DNA from: Cyclobacteriaceae bacterium
Lineage (GTDB): Bacteria > Bacteroidota > Bacteroidia > Cytophagales > Cyclobacteriaceae
Assembly (NCBI GenBank): GCA_022842845.1
Contig: JALHOT010000023.1
Span: 1 to 41,965 of the forward strand
Direction of reading: 5' to 3'
DNA length: 41,965 bases
Part shown: positions 1 to 8,172 of the stretch, one piece after another
Numbering within the stretch: position 1 is the stretch's first letter
Layout: each line of letters begins with the position of its first letter
Notes under the pieces: generated by a model
Databases searched by the model: none
Told to the model about the DNA's origin: nothing
The model's input: only the letters and a program-made list of their open reading frames with translations
Position numbers and translations under genes: made by a program

Positions 1-344
1 CGAGAATGTAAATAGGTGGGTTGAATACTTACAGAAAAGCCTTTTGTATAGAATGTTACTTCTAAAGAAACCTGGCTGCCTGTGAGATTGAAGTTTTTGT
101 AAGCCTTGTCTTCCACAATAGCCGTGCTGGGTGGCACAATCACAGTATAACTTTCCTGTACTTTAGCTTGTGTCAGATTGGTGCCCGCTTTAAAGCCTAA
201 CCAAAATTGTTTTTTCAAAAATGGATTGGCTGTTTTAGCGGTCAAGGTGCCAGTGGGATTTCTCTTGGCACTATTCCGCGCCTGACTAAAAACTTGCTGA
301 CTGAATAAGACAAGTAGAAGGATGAAGCATGAGAGTTTCTTCAT
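1..344 (-). CDS. Outer-membrane beta-barrel (PorT-like) protein, 3' end cut by window
   Basis: The first 114 residues are visible; the rest lies beyond base 1. The protein begins with a clear Sec signal peptide (MKKLSCFILLLVLFSQQVFS, then QA), followed by a low-complexity stretch and the segment FWLGFKAGTNLTQA. A line of this kind, with a Gly-rich aromatic strand right after the signal, is typical of the PorT/OmpX-like outer membrane beta-barrel family common in Bacteroidetes. The following residues alternate hydrophobic and polar positions as in membrane strands. The ATG at 344 is the first after the DUF1501 stop, with a 19-base gap, so the gene is probably co-transcribed with 364-2061. The function is unknown; family assignment rests only on the N-terminal third. 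Confidence 0.6.
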   Translation of the reverse strand, partial: MKKLSCFILLLVLFSQQVFSQARNSAKRNPTGTLTAKTANPFLKKQFWLGFKAGTNLTQAKVQESYTVIVPPSTAIVEDKAYKNFNLTGSQVSLEVTFYTKGFSVSIQPTYLHS

Positions 345-363
345 GGATTGAGGGTTGGAGGGT

Positions 364-2061
364 TTATCGGATGATGAGTTTTTTATCTTCTTTAAAGAAG
401 CCGGAGGTAAGGGAACATATATACATACCTGCGGGTAATCCTTGCACATTTGCCTGGACTTGATGCGTGCCTGGCTCAAAGAATCCGTTAGCCAGTATCT
501 TCACTTCTTTTCCTATAGAATTGATCAGTGCAATAGACACCTGATCTGCATGGTTAACCTTGAACTTAATGGTTACAACATCATGAGCTGGGTTGGGGAA
601 GCAAGTTTCCAGACTAAAGCGTGAGCTTACAAAACCTTCTGCCCCTGTGATAACATCATTCGCTAGGGGCATCGGAGCATAGCTCACACCTTCTACGGTT
701 CCATCCACAAAATTGCCGAAGAAAATATCATTGCTCAATACGGTCTTATCTACCAGCATCCAGTCTTTTAACAAATTGGCATAAATCTGTCGATAGTCGT
801 ACTGCATGTCAATGTTATCTTTAGTCAGGTCGGGTACTTTGCCAACCACTCCTGGTTGTACCCCTTTACCAAAAATAAAAATAGGGCCACCTGTTCCATG
901 GTCGGTTCCATAGCTGCCATTGGAGTAAACACGTCTGCCAAATTCGGAAGTAGTAACGGTTAATACCCTGTCTTCTAAACTGCGCTCGCGCAAGTCGCGT
1001 TGAAAAGCATCCATCGCTGAAGAGATGTGGTACATTAAAGCAGCATGTACCCCCATGGTTGGGTCATAACTGGTTACCTGGTCTGCATGTGTATCAAAGC
1101 CACCAATCTTCACCAGAAAGACTTTTGTCTTACAACCTCCAGCCAGAAGTCTGGCAATCATTTGAAGTTGAGCAGACAATCCGTTGCGCATACTTCCTCT
1201 GGGTGCATTGAATGGGTAACGCTCCGGGTAGCTTACACTGCTGCTGCCTCCCGCCAGGTAAACTTCGTATAAACGCTGGGCATAATCCTTAGATTTATTT
1301 TCTAGCCCTAAGATCCACTGCATCTCTTTATAATAAGGAGATCCTGTAAGATGAGCTGGTGGAATCCCGAGAGGGTCAGAGTTGACATCTTCCTGATAGC
1401 CCTCCAACTCAGAAACTAATTGAGCGAAGCCCTGAGGATTATCCAAAGAAATGGAGGTTGGGATGTTGCCATCCTGATGGAAAATTAATGATAGATCGTT
1501 ACCCGTTTCAATGGCTAAGGGATCTGGCATTTCTGCATTTGGAAAATCATCTGGGTAAGCCAGGGGTGCATACTCTTTACCCAAATAGCGTCCCAACCAT
1601 CCAGACGAAAAGTAATCATCGGAGCTTCCGCCCATGAAGGAAATATCGCGACCCCGAAAATGAGAGCCATTGTTATTCTTATAAGAGACACCTTGTACTA
1701 CCGTCATCCTTCCCTGATCGTACAAGGCTTTCATGTGGGCCATGTCTGGATGGAGTGCTACCTGGCTGTCGAGCGGAAGAGTGCTATCCAACAAAATCAT
1801 TTTGCGGGTAGAATTCTTAGCAGGAATGGCAATGTTAGGACGGGCATTATAATAGAGCTCATAAGCATCTACAGGAATGATACTATTCAATCCGTCATTG
1901 CCGCCATGCATTTGTAAAATAATCAATACACGGTCGTTGCTGCTTTGTCGCGCCAAACGGGTAAGGGCATTTTCTGCCATTACATTAAATGGAATGTTAG
2001 CAATCGTAAAGGGAATGCTGACAGCCACTGGTAGCTTTTTAAGGAAGTTTCTGCGCTTCAT
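364..2061 (-). CDS. DUF1501 family protein with Tat-like signal and T9SS type A sorting domain
   Basis: 565 residues. The start MKRRNFLKKL followed by a hydrophobic stretch fits a twin-arginine (Tat) signal (RRxFLK). The core shows DUF1501 hallmarks: QMHGGNDGLNSIIP near residues 50-63, and SEFGRRVYSNGSYGTDHGTGG in the C-terminal half. DUF1501 belongs to the alkaline-phosphatase/sulfatase-like fold by family knowledge; no substrate is established. Roughly the last 80 residues form a T9SS type A sorting domain (PNPAHDVVTIKF, then a Gly-rich middle, LPAGMYI, and a basic end KKLIIR), so surface display or release is inferred. It lies 9 bases after the DUF1800 gene, the usual partner of DUF1501 genes, and upstream of an outer-membrane barrel gene. 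Confidence 0.9.
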   Translation of the reverse strand: MKRRNFLKKLPVAVSIPFTIANIPFNVMAENALTRLARQSSNDRVLIILQMHGGNDGLNSIIPVDAYELYYNARPNIAIPAKNSTRKMILLDSTLPLDSQVALHPDMAHMKALYDQGRMTVVQGVSYKNNNGSHFRGRDISFMGGSSDDYFSSGWLGRYLGKEYAPLAYPDDFPNAEMPDPLAIETGNDLSLIFHQDGNIPTSISLDNPQGFAQLVSELEGYQEDVNSDPLGIPPAHLTGSPYYKEMQWILGLENKSKDYAQRLYEVYLAGGSSSVSYPERYPFNAPRGSMRNGLSAQLQMIARLLAGGCKTKVFLVKIGGFDTHADQVTSYDPTMGVHAALMYHISSAMDAFQRDLRERSLEDRVLTVTTSEFGRRVYSNGSYGTDHGTGGPIFIFGKGVQPGVVGKVPDLTKDNIDMQYDYRQIYANLLKDWMLVDKTVLSNDIFFGNFVDGTVEGVSYAPMPLANDVITGAEGFVSSRFSLETCFPNPAHDVVTIKFKVNHADQVSIALINSIGKEVKILANGFFEPGTHQVQANVQGLPAGMYICSLTSGFFKEDKKLIIR

Positions 2062-2070
2062 ATAAATGGA

Positions 2071-3870
2071 TTAATGAAGTTGATATTCAGGAGATTGCAA
2101 CAAAGCATTCAAGAGCCTTTGTAACTGCTCCGTCACGGTGCTGATGCCGACACCACTGGTCCAGCGTTGTGTCCAGGCAGCCTCCGGATCAGGGTCGATA
2201 TCCGATAAGAAAATGTTTAAGAAGTAATTGAGTCGCTCTGCAGTGATGCCGGAAGTATCGTCTGCGTTAACATCGAAGGTGAGGTTATCGCTTACTGGCA
2301 AGAAGTATTTGCATAATTCTATCACCAGGTCTTTTGCATTAGAGGCTATACTATCAGGTACATTGTCTTTTACAAATTGGTAGACATCAATTTTCAGCAA
2401 GCTGTTTGACATAGGGTTCACGATGGTGCGAATAAAATCGTAGCGCCTGGTGAGGTAATTAACGTTAATCCAGCTTCGTTGATAAATGGGGAATTGATGG
2501 TAGGCTTCATAACCCGCGACATCAAAAGGTTGAAAGAAATTCATACCCTGGTTATCTGCCATGGCAAGAATTTCTCCTGTTGTAGCATAGAATCCAGCCA
2601 GGTCGGTACTTTGATCAGGAATAGTTTTTCCAAAAAAACCTACAGTATTCATCACCAATTCTAAGGGCGACTTAATAATACCTCCATAGGCATCATCACC
2701 AACGCCTGGGGCAGCATCATAGAAGTGTTGGCTTCTCAATAAATTTTCGATAACAAGTTGTAGCTTATATCCAGATGAAGTAAAAGTGCTAGCCATTTCT
2801 TCAATAATGGTGCTGTCAATAGCTGGTGTTATTTCGTGGTACACAAAAAAGCGGTAGAGCTTTCGGCAAATATGTTTGGCCGTTTCTGGTTGTGCGTAAA
2901 TAAGGTCTATGAGTTGTTTGATTTCATCAAGAGCACTTGCTTCCGTTGGGCGCCCTGCATTTAATAGTAATGGGTCAGGTTGAATAGTACCTGGCATTCG
3001 GTTACTAAACACTTTTGTCTGATTATCGTGCGAAGATGCATCGAGTGCGCTGCCTCGTACCCGGCCGCGCGGCAGTTGTGTTTCAGGATCCAGGGTAACC
3101 GTTGCTTCGGTGATGGCATTAAAATCCATGTTGGTTGTCCAACCAGATAATACCCGTGCGGCAGCCTGCACATCTTGCTCTTTATAAACTATGTAATCGC
3201 CTTGTTCAGTCGCTTCAGGCAGCGTGCCTTCCAAGCCGCGACCTATTGAATAGAGTTCAAATAATTCTCGGGCATAATTTTCATTCGGGCTCCCTTTCAC
3301 GTTTAGGTTCCCGTCAAGCAAAGCGATCATCGCATTGTCGACACTCACTTTTACCGACAAGTTCTTGAAGTTTAGCTCAAGGGGCGGAGGAGGGGTGGGT
3401 AGGTTAGGAAAAGTTGGTGCCGGCATGTCATCCAAGGCAAATATTCTGTATAAGGCATTCTGAAAGTAGAGGGCACGGCTATTGCCTACTTTTTCTTGGA
3501 TGGTTGTAAAGTGTGTATGCAGGAAAAAAACAATTTTCTCTCTGGCTGCGTAAGCCAACTTCTGAGTTGCCGGAACAGCGCTGGCCATCATTTGCCCTAC
3601 GAACCAACGTTTAAATGCTTCTTGCAGCTCACCATCCATCTGTTCTGGGGCGTACACACCTGATTCAATCCAGTCTTGATTGGTTTGCGGATTGAGGGGT
3701 AGTGGAGGTAAGGGTAGGGTCTGCCTAAATAGTAAGTTTACTGCTTGTTGGGGAGTAAGACTAGCAAAAGTGTTTGCAACATTTTGTTGAGTAAAACCGA
3801 AGGTTGATCTGCGTAAAAGGTGAAGAGCTCTTTTGAAGCCCAGCGGTTCATTCAGTTCGGTGAGAGGCAT
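2071..3870 (-). CDS. DUF1800 domain-containing protein
   Basis: 599 residues. The N-terminus (FKRALHLLRRSTFGFT) and internal segments NYARELFELYSIG and AARVLSGWT are hallmarks of the DUF1800 family, whose biochemical role is unknown. DUF1800 and DUF1501 genes are very often paired, as here, which suggests a joint extracytoplasmic job. No signal peptide can be seen. The ATG at 3870 cannot be moved far upstream because an in-frame TAA lies four codons before it. A proline-rich loop (PNLPTPPPPLEL) lies around residues 155-166. It is the first gene of a minus-strand unit with 364-2061 and 1-344, divergent from the HMG-CoA lyase gene. Confidence 0.88.
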   Translation of the reverse strand: MPLTELNEPLGFKRALHLLRRSTFGFTQQNVANTFASLTPQQAVNLLFRQTLPLPPLPLNPQTNQDWIESGVYAPEQMDGELQEAFKRWFVGQMMASAVPATQKLAYAAREKIVFFLHTHFTTIQEKVGNSRALYFQNALYRIFALDDMPAPTFPNLPTPPPPLELNFKNLSVKVSVDNAMIALLDGNLNVKGSPNENYARELFELYSIGRGLEGTLPEATEQGDYIVYKEQDVQAAARVLSGWTTNMDFNAITEATVTLDPETQLPRGRVRGSALDASSHDNQTKVFSNRMPGTIQPDPLLLNAGRPTEASALDEIKQLIDLIYAQPETAKHICRKLYRFFVYHEITPAIDSTIIEEMASTFTSSGYKLQLVIENLLRSQHFYDAAPGVGDDAYGGIIKSPLELVMNTVGFFGKTIPDQSTDLAGFYATTGEILAMADNQGMNFFQPFDVAGYEAYHQFPIYQRSWINVNYLTRRYDFIRTIVNPMSNSLLKIDVYQFVKDNVPDSIASNAKDLVIELCKYFLPVSDNLTFDVNADDTSGITAERLNYFLNIFLSDIDPDPEAAWTQRWTSGVGISTVTEQLQRLLNALLQSPEYQLH

Positions 3871-4008
3871 AAGTAAGTTTTAATCGAAGTTAATACATGT
3901 GTACTATTTGTTTCCGAAGTTTTAGCAGTCGAATAGCATATTTGTACGATAATTGATGGATTTTTTGAGCTAACAGGCAATTACCACAGTATTGTTGAAC
4001 AATTATAA

Positions 4009-4016
4009 TATGTTTG
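4009..4016 (+). promoter_or_regulatory. Bacteroidetes-type -7 box of the HMG-CoA lyase gene
   Basis: TATGTTTG matches the TAnnTTTG consensus exactly. It lies 18 bases before the ATG at 4035 in the divergent gap. Transcription would start near 4020, giving a leader of about 15 bases. No good TTTG -33 box was found at the usual distance; the nearest TTG is at 3992-3994, which is too close. The box overlaps a possible TTG start at 4014, which argues for the later ATG. Confidence 0.4.
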
Positions 4017-4034
4017 ATAAACAGCCGAGTTTAC

Positions 4035-4886
4035 ATGAAAATAATTGAATGTCCCCGTGATGCTATGCAAGGCCTTCACGATTTTATTCCTACGGAAGAT
4101 AAGGCCCGCTATATTAACCAATTGTTAAAAGTTGGTTTTGATTCTATTGACTTTGGCAGTTTTGTTTCGCCCAAAGCCATTCCTCAATTGCGCGATACGG
4201 CTGCTGTTTATGCTCAGTTGGATTGGCAAAATAGTCAAACGAAGTTATTGGCCATTGTCGCTAATACCAGAGGAGCGCAGGAAGCTGCGGCTTTCGAAGG
4301 CATTTCTTATTTGGGCTTTCCTATGTCCATATCCGAAACCTTTCAACAGCGGAACACCAACAAGTCCATTGCGGAGGCACTCAATGAATTGTCAGAGATA
4401 AAAAATATTTGTGAGCAAAAAGGGAAGAAGCTTGTCACCTACGTCAGCATGGGTTTTGGTAATCCATACAATGATCCTTACGCAGTAGATCTGGTTGGCC
4501 AGTTTGTCGATATCCTGGTTACTTTAGGATCGGATGTGATCTCACTGGCAGATACCATTGGTGTTTCTAATCCTGAGAATATCAATTACTTATTCACATC
4601 ATTATCAAAGACTTATCCTTCAGTTGAAATAGGTGTGCATTTGCATTCGAACCCAGCTACGGCTTTAGAAAAAGTGCATGCGGCTTACAAATCTGGCTGT
4701 AAAAGATTCGATGGTGCCATCAAAGGCTTTGGTGGTTGCCCCATGGCCGATGATGAGTTAGTCGGTAATATGGCTACCGAAACCATATTAACATACCTCG
4801 AAAGCAAGGGAGTAAAAACAGGATTAAACATGGAAGAATTTGCGAAGGCCATGAAGATGGCCGTAGAGATCTTCCCATCTCATTGA
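4035..4886 (+). CDS. Hydroxymethylglutaryl-CoA lyase
   Basis: 283 residues from the ATG at 4035. HMG-CoA lyase cleaves HMG-CoA to acetoacetate and acetyl-CoA, the last step of leucine breakdown, in the cytoplasm. The N-terminus MKIIECPRDAMQG holds the catalytic Arg of the family (usual motif GPRDGLQ). GVHLHSNPATALE supplies the metal-binding His pair. GFGGCPMADDELVGNMATE is the signature loop with the active-site Cys. The barrel strands between them fit the HMGL-like TIM barrel. An earlier TTG at 4014 would add seven unconserved residues but lies inside a perfect -7 box, so the ATG is preferred. No other leucine-degradation gene is near. Related aldolases of the same fold, such as isopropylmalate synthases, are longer and lack this Cys loop. 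Confidence 0.9.
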   Translation: MKIIECPRDAMQGLHDFIPTEDKARYINQLLKVGFDSIDFGSFVSPKAIPQLRDTAAVYAQLDWQNSQTKLLAIVANTRGAQEAAAFEGISYLGFPMSISETFQQRNTNKSIAEALNELSEIKNICEQKGKKLVTYVSMGFGNPYNDPYAVDLVGQFVDILVTLGSDVISLADTIGVSNPENINYLFTSLSKTYPSVEIGVHLHSNPATALEKVHAAYKSGCKRFDGAIKGFGGCPMADDELVGNMATETILTYLESKGVKTGLNMEEFAKAMKMAVEIFPSH

Positions 4887-4936
4887 GATTGGCACAATCA
4901 TTGACCTTTCAAACGGATTTTAGTAAATTTAGCTAT

Positions 4937-5563
4937 ATGAAAAACCTTGTTTTGACATTCATTCTCCTCGCCTCATTTAGTAGCATGGCGCAAACCTCCA
5001 AAGAATATACACAAAAAGGGAGAGAGCTGATAGATAAGCGTGATTACATGGAGGCAATTCTCAATCTTAATAAAGCCATTGAACTAGATAGCAAAAATGC
5101 CACCGCATACTTTCTAAGGGCGAACTTGAAAGAGAAGTTTGAGGACTTACATGGAGCTATGAAGGATTATAACCTGGCCATCGATTCAAATCCAAAATCA
5201 GCGGATACATTTTTTGCCCGTGGTAATGTGAAAATGAAACTTCAGGATTACTACGGTGCGATCGAGGATTTCTCTGCGGCTATTACTGTCAACGAAAACT
5301 ATGTTGAAGCCTATTTCAACCGAGGAAAGGCGAAGCAATTGCTGCTGGCGTATGAAGATGCCATTAATGATGTTTCCAAGATCATTCAAATTAATCCAAA
5401 GAGCATAGATGCCTATTACATGCGTGGTATTTTGCGACTGGATTTTGGCGACATGAAAAATGGTTGCCTTGATTTGAGCAAGGCAGGGGAGTTGGGCGAC
5501 TTACGCGCCTATGAAATTATAAAAGAGAAATGCAATACTAAAGTGGTAAACAATAACGACTAG
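4937..5563 (+). CDS. Secreted tetratricopeptide-repeat protein
   Basis: 208 residues from ATG 4937. A Sec signal (MKNLVLTFILLASFSSMAQ) is followed by about five TPR units at residues 22-55, 56-89, 90-123, 124-157 and 158-190, with repeated A-Y-F/Y-x-R-G/A and D-Y/F-x-A-I patterns. TPRs bind other proteins; this one would act in the periplasm, partner unknown. The reading frame stays open back to 4883, inside the end of the lyase gene, but the upstream 18 codons do not resemble a signal peptide, so the ATG giving the signal is chosen. It lies 50 bases after the lyase gene and may share its transcript. Its stop overlaps the stop of convergent dprA by a few bases. Confidence 0.85.
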   Translation: MKNLVLTFILLASFSSMAQTSKEYTQKGRELIDKRDYMEAILNLNKAIELDSKNATAYFLRANLKEKFEDLHGAMKDYNLAIDSNPKSADTFFARGNVKMKLQDYYGAIEDFSAAITVNENYVEAYFNRGKAKQLLLAYEDAINDVSKIIQINPKSIDAYYMRGILRLDFGDMKNGCLDLSKAGELGDLRAYEIIKEKCNTKVVNNND

Positions 5564-6669
5564 GTATTTTTGAGTCTGTAAAGTTTGCCCGGTAAAGATT
5601 GTACAATGCCCTTAAACTCGAGGGTTAAAAGAAGGGAAGCTAATTGACTCACTGATAAGTTACTTTTCCAGCTCAGCTCATCAATGACCGATGGATTTTT
5701 CTCTAGCAAGAGTCTTACTATAATTTGTTCATCAGGGTCGAAGCCTTCTAAAGAGAAGGCTTCTTTCTTTTGCGGGGCTGGGCCTGATGCATCCCAGTTC
5801 ATAATGTACTCCAGGTCTTTGATAGAGGTAATCAGATGAGCCTTATTGCTTTTAATGAGGGCATTGCAACCTTCTGAATGTGTTTTACCAACATTACCAG
5901 GAAATGCAAAAACATCTTTATGGTAGCTGTTGGCAATTTCGGCCGTAATAAGGGCACCACCTTTCTCGGCTGCTTCTACTACTACCAATGCATCGATGAG
6001 GCCAGCGATGATGCGATTACGCATAGGAAAATTATGCGCGTCTGGTTTTGTGCCGAGTTTATTCTCGGTAACAATGCCGCCATTCACGTTCATATCCTGC
6101 ACGGTTTCTCTGTGATTAGCCGGGTAGATAATATCCAGTCCACTACCCATAACACCAATGGTAGACAAACCTTGTTTAACAGCTTGCTTGTGTGCTTGTA
6201 TGTCTATGCCATAGGCTAATCCGCTCACAACCATCGCCTGGTGCGGCACCAGCTCAGCGATCAGTTGCTCAACACATTCCTTTCCATAGTGCGTTGATTG
6301 CCGTGTGCCTACAATACCAATGGATTTAGGATTTTCAAAATCGATATTACCCTTGATGTACAATAGAGAAGGAGCATCAGGTATTTGCTTTAAGCGAGAG
6401 GGATATTCTTTGTCTAAATAAAAAAGAATGCGTGCGCCCATCTTCTCGACTTTCAGCAGTTCTGTTTCTGCGCTGCCAAAAGCCTGGTGAGTAAGAATGG
6501 CTTTCGCAGTGACCTCACCAATCCCGGGTATTTTTAAGAGTTTGCCTTTGGGTGTGTTGAACACTTGCTCGGCAGAACCACAATAACTGATTAACTGGCG
6601 GATAAGATAATCACCCACTCCAGGGATGAAGTGCAGTGCCAATAAGCACAAACGAGTTTGATCGATCAC
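5560..6669 (-). CDS. dprA: DNA-processing protein DprA
   Basis: 369 residues. DprA protects incoming single-stranded DNA and loads RecA onto it during natural transformation. Residues 1-65 form a helix-hairpin-helix/SAM-like part (LHFIPGVGDYLIRQL, LLKIPGIGEVTAKAIL). The Rossmann-like DprA core follows, with GIVGTRQSTHYG, VVSGLAYGIDIQAHK, VMGSGLDIIYPANH and RNRIIAGLIDALVVVEA. The last 60 residues make the winged-helix DprA tail. The start is GTG at 6669; no in-frame ATG lies near, and the conserved N-terminus begins directly after it. Full length for the family. It follows the MerR gene by 77 bases and overlaps the TPR gene end. Whether the organism is competent cannot be judged here. Confidence 0.95.
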   Translation of the reverse strand: MIDQTRLCLLALHFIPGVGDYLIRQLISYCGSAEQVFNTPKGKLLKIPGIGEVTAKAILTHQAFGSAETELLKVEKMGARILFYLDKEYPSRLKQIPDAPSLLYIKGNIDFENPKSIGIVGTRQSTHYGKECVEQLIAELVPHQAMVVSGLAYGIDIQAHKQAVKQGLSTIGVMGSGLDIIYPANHRETVQDMNVNGGIVTENKLGTKPDAHNFPMRNRIIAGLIDALVVVEAAEKGGALITAEIANSYHKDVFAFPGNVGKTHSEGCNALIKSNKAHLITSIKDLEYIMNWDASGPAPQKKEAFSLEGFDPDEQIIVRLLLEKNPSVIDELSWKSNLSVSQLASLLLTLEFKGIVQSLPGKLYRLKNT

Positions 6670-6746
6670 AACTTGAAGATAATAGAATCTTATAATTCGC
6701 TAAGGAATTAATTCAAATTGTGATGATCGAATGATGGTGATAAATC

Positions 6747-7085
6747 TTAATGAAGTTTTTCGCGCAGCTCAATTAAAAAGCCCCTAACATTTTTGAGTGA
6801 TTCAAGAAGCTCCATCTTATCGCGCACGGATTGATTATCGTTGCGCAACATTTCTTTGGCACCTTGCAAGGTAAAGCCTTTCTCTTTAACCAGATGATAA
6901 ATGGTCCGTACGTTATCGATGTCTTCCCGCGTAAACTGGCGATTACCCTTGCGGTTCTTTTTTGGTTTGATAACATCGAATTCAGTTTCCCAAAAACGAA
7001 TGAGAGAGGGAGCAACACCGAAGATCTCAGCTACTTCGCCAATAGAGTAATAAAGTTTTTCTATTTCTTTCTCTTTGTACGCCAT
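6747..7085 (-). CDS. MerR family transcriptional regulator
   Basis: 112 residues from ATG 7085. YYSIGEVAEIFGVAPSLIR is the MerR winged-helix start, followed by RFWETEFDVIKPKKNRKG and REDIDNVRTIYHLVKEKGFT, then a short coiled dimerisation helix. There is no long effector domain and no Cys cluster for metals, so it is of the small effector-less kind widespread in Bacteroidetes. An upstream ATG at 7097 would overlap the CapA-like gene by 11 bases. The later ATG gives the usual family start (MxYKEKEIEKLYY) and sits one base after that gene's stop. The close spacing suggests co-transcription with the CapA-like and peptidase genes. Its target is unknown. Confidence 0.88.
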   Translation of the reverse strand: MAYKEKEIEKLYYSIGEVAEIFGVAPSLIRFWETEFDVIKPKKNRKGNRQFTREDIDNVRTIYHLVKEKGFTLQGAKEMLRNDNQSVRDKMELLESLKNVRGFLIELREKLH

Positions 7086-7086
7086 G

Positions 7087-8124
7087 CTATTGGGCAAGAT
7101 AAGTAATTAAACCATTCTCGGCAATTCGGACAGGACTTTCAGGAAAATCTTTTTTGCTTAATTCCTGCATTACTTTAATAACCCTTTTTTGCGGATCTAT
7201 CTGCACACCAGCACCATAGCTTTGGTTGGTTGGGGTAATTTCTCCTTTCAAAAAAGCTCCTTGTTTACTTGTGTATACCTTAATAATGGGTGCCAATCCA
7301 TTGACACCCGCCACATTAATACCTCTGTAAGTACAGAAGTTGCCAAGGCTATAAGCGATGAAGCGGGTTTTATATACTTCTATACCACGGGTAACGTGGG
7401 GTCCGTGGCCAAAGATTACATCCGCACCCACGTCAATAAGTTCATGTGCAAATTTGTACACATCGCCCCGGTTTTCGCCATGAAACATTTCAGTGCTGCG
7501 GGGTACGTGCTGGTATTGAGCTCCTTCGGCACCACCATGAAATGAAACGATGACCACATCAACAGAGGCTTCCAGTTGTTTGACCAGTTCTTTGGCACCA
7601 GCAAGATCGTTTAGCGGTACACAGTTGCTGTTAGGGGCAAAGGCAACCATGCCATACTTTACGCCATCTTTTTCGAATACAGTGGTTTTTTGATTGAGCT
7701 GCCCTGCATGTAAAATGCCGGCTTCTTCCAAGGTCTTCATGCTGCTTTTTCGGCCCAGATCTCCCATATCGCCTGCATGGTTGTTAGCCAGACTCATGAT
7801 ATCAAAACCTGCATTCACCAGGTTATTCACATAACTAACAGGTGTACGAAAGGCATAGCACACTTTCGGATCGCGACAGGTTTTCGGGGTTCCGCCTTCA
7901 TTGAGCAGCGTTCCTTCAAGGTTTCCGAAAGTAACATCCGCACTCTTTAATACCTGTTCCACATCCTTCATTAAAAAGGCTCCGTTATTGGAAGGCAATT
8001 TATTTTCCGGGTAATTGGTCCCCATCATAATATCGCCAACACCGATAATGGTTAAAGTATCTTTTGATTGTGAAAAGGCTGAAAAAGAGATAGATAAACA
8101 AAGAGCAAAAACAAGTAGCCTCAT
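7087..8124 (-). CDS. CapA family (PGA_cap) protein
   Basis: 345 residues with a Sec signal peptide (MRLLVFALCLSISFSAFS, then QS). The body matches the PGA_cap / CapA family, which has a metallophosphatase fold: IIGVGDIMMGTNYPE near the start, VTFGNLEGTL, DIMSLANNHAGDMG, VIVSFHGGAEG and VIFGHGPHVTRGIEVY, then AYSLGNF. These segments hold the Asp, Asn and His residues expected to bind two metals. CapA proteins act in poly-gamma-glutamate capsule formation in Bacillus, but no capB/capC is nearby, so another envelope function is more likely. It is 48 bases after the second M23 peptidase gene and one base before merR, so it is probably part of a minus-strand operon. Confidence 0.88.
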   Translation of the reverse strand: MRLLVFALCLSISFSAFSQSKDTLTIIGVGDIMMGTNYPENKLPSNNGAFLMKDVEQVLKSADVTFGNLEGTLLNEGGTPKTCRDPKVCYAFRTPVSYVNNLVNAGFDIMSLANNHAGDMGDLGRKSSMKTLEEAGILHAGQLNQKTTVFEKDGVKYGMVAFAPNSNCVPLNDLAGAKELVKQLEASVDVVIVSFHGGAEGAQYQHVPRSTEMFHGENRGDVYKFAHELIDVGADVIFGHGPHVTRGIEVYKTRFIAYSLGNFCTYRGINVAGVNGLAPIIKVYTSKQGAFLKGEITPTNQSYGAGVQIDPQKRVIKVMQELSKKDFPESPVRIAENGLITYLAQ

Positions 8125-8172
8125 GAACGAAGGAATTAGGCTGCAAATAAAAGAGATAAATGGATTGAATAC

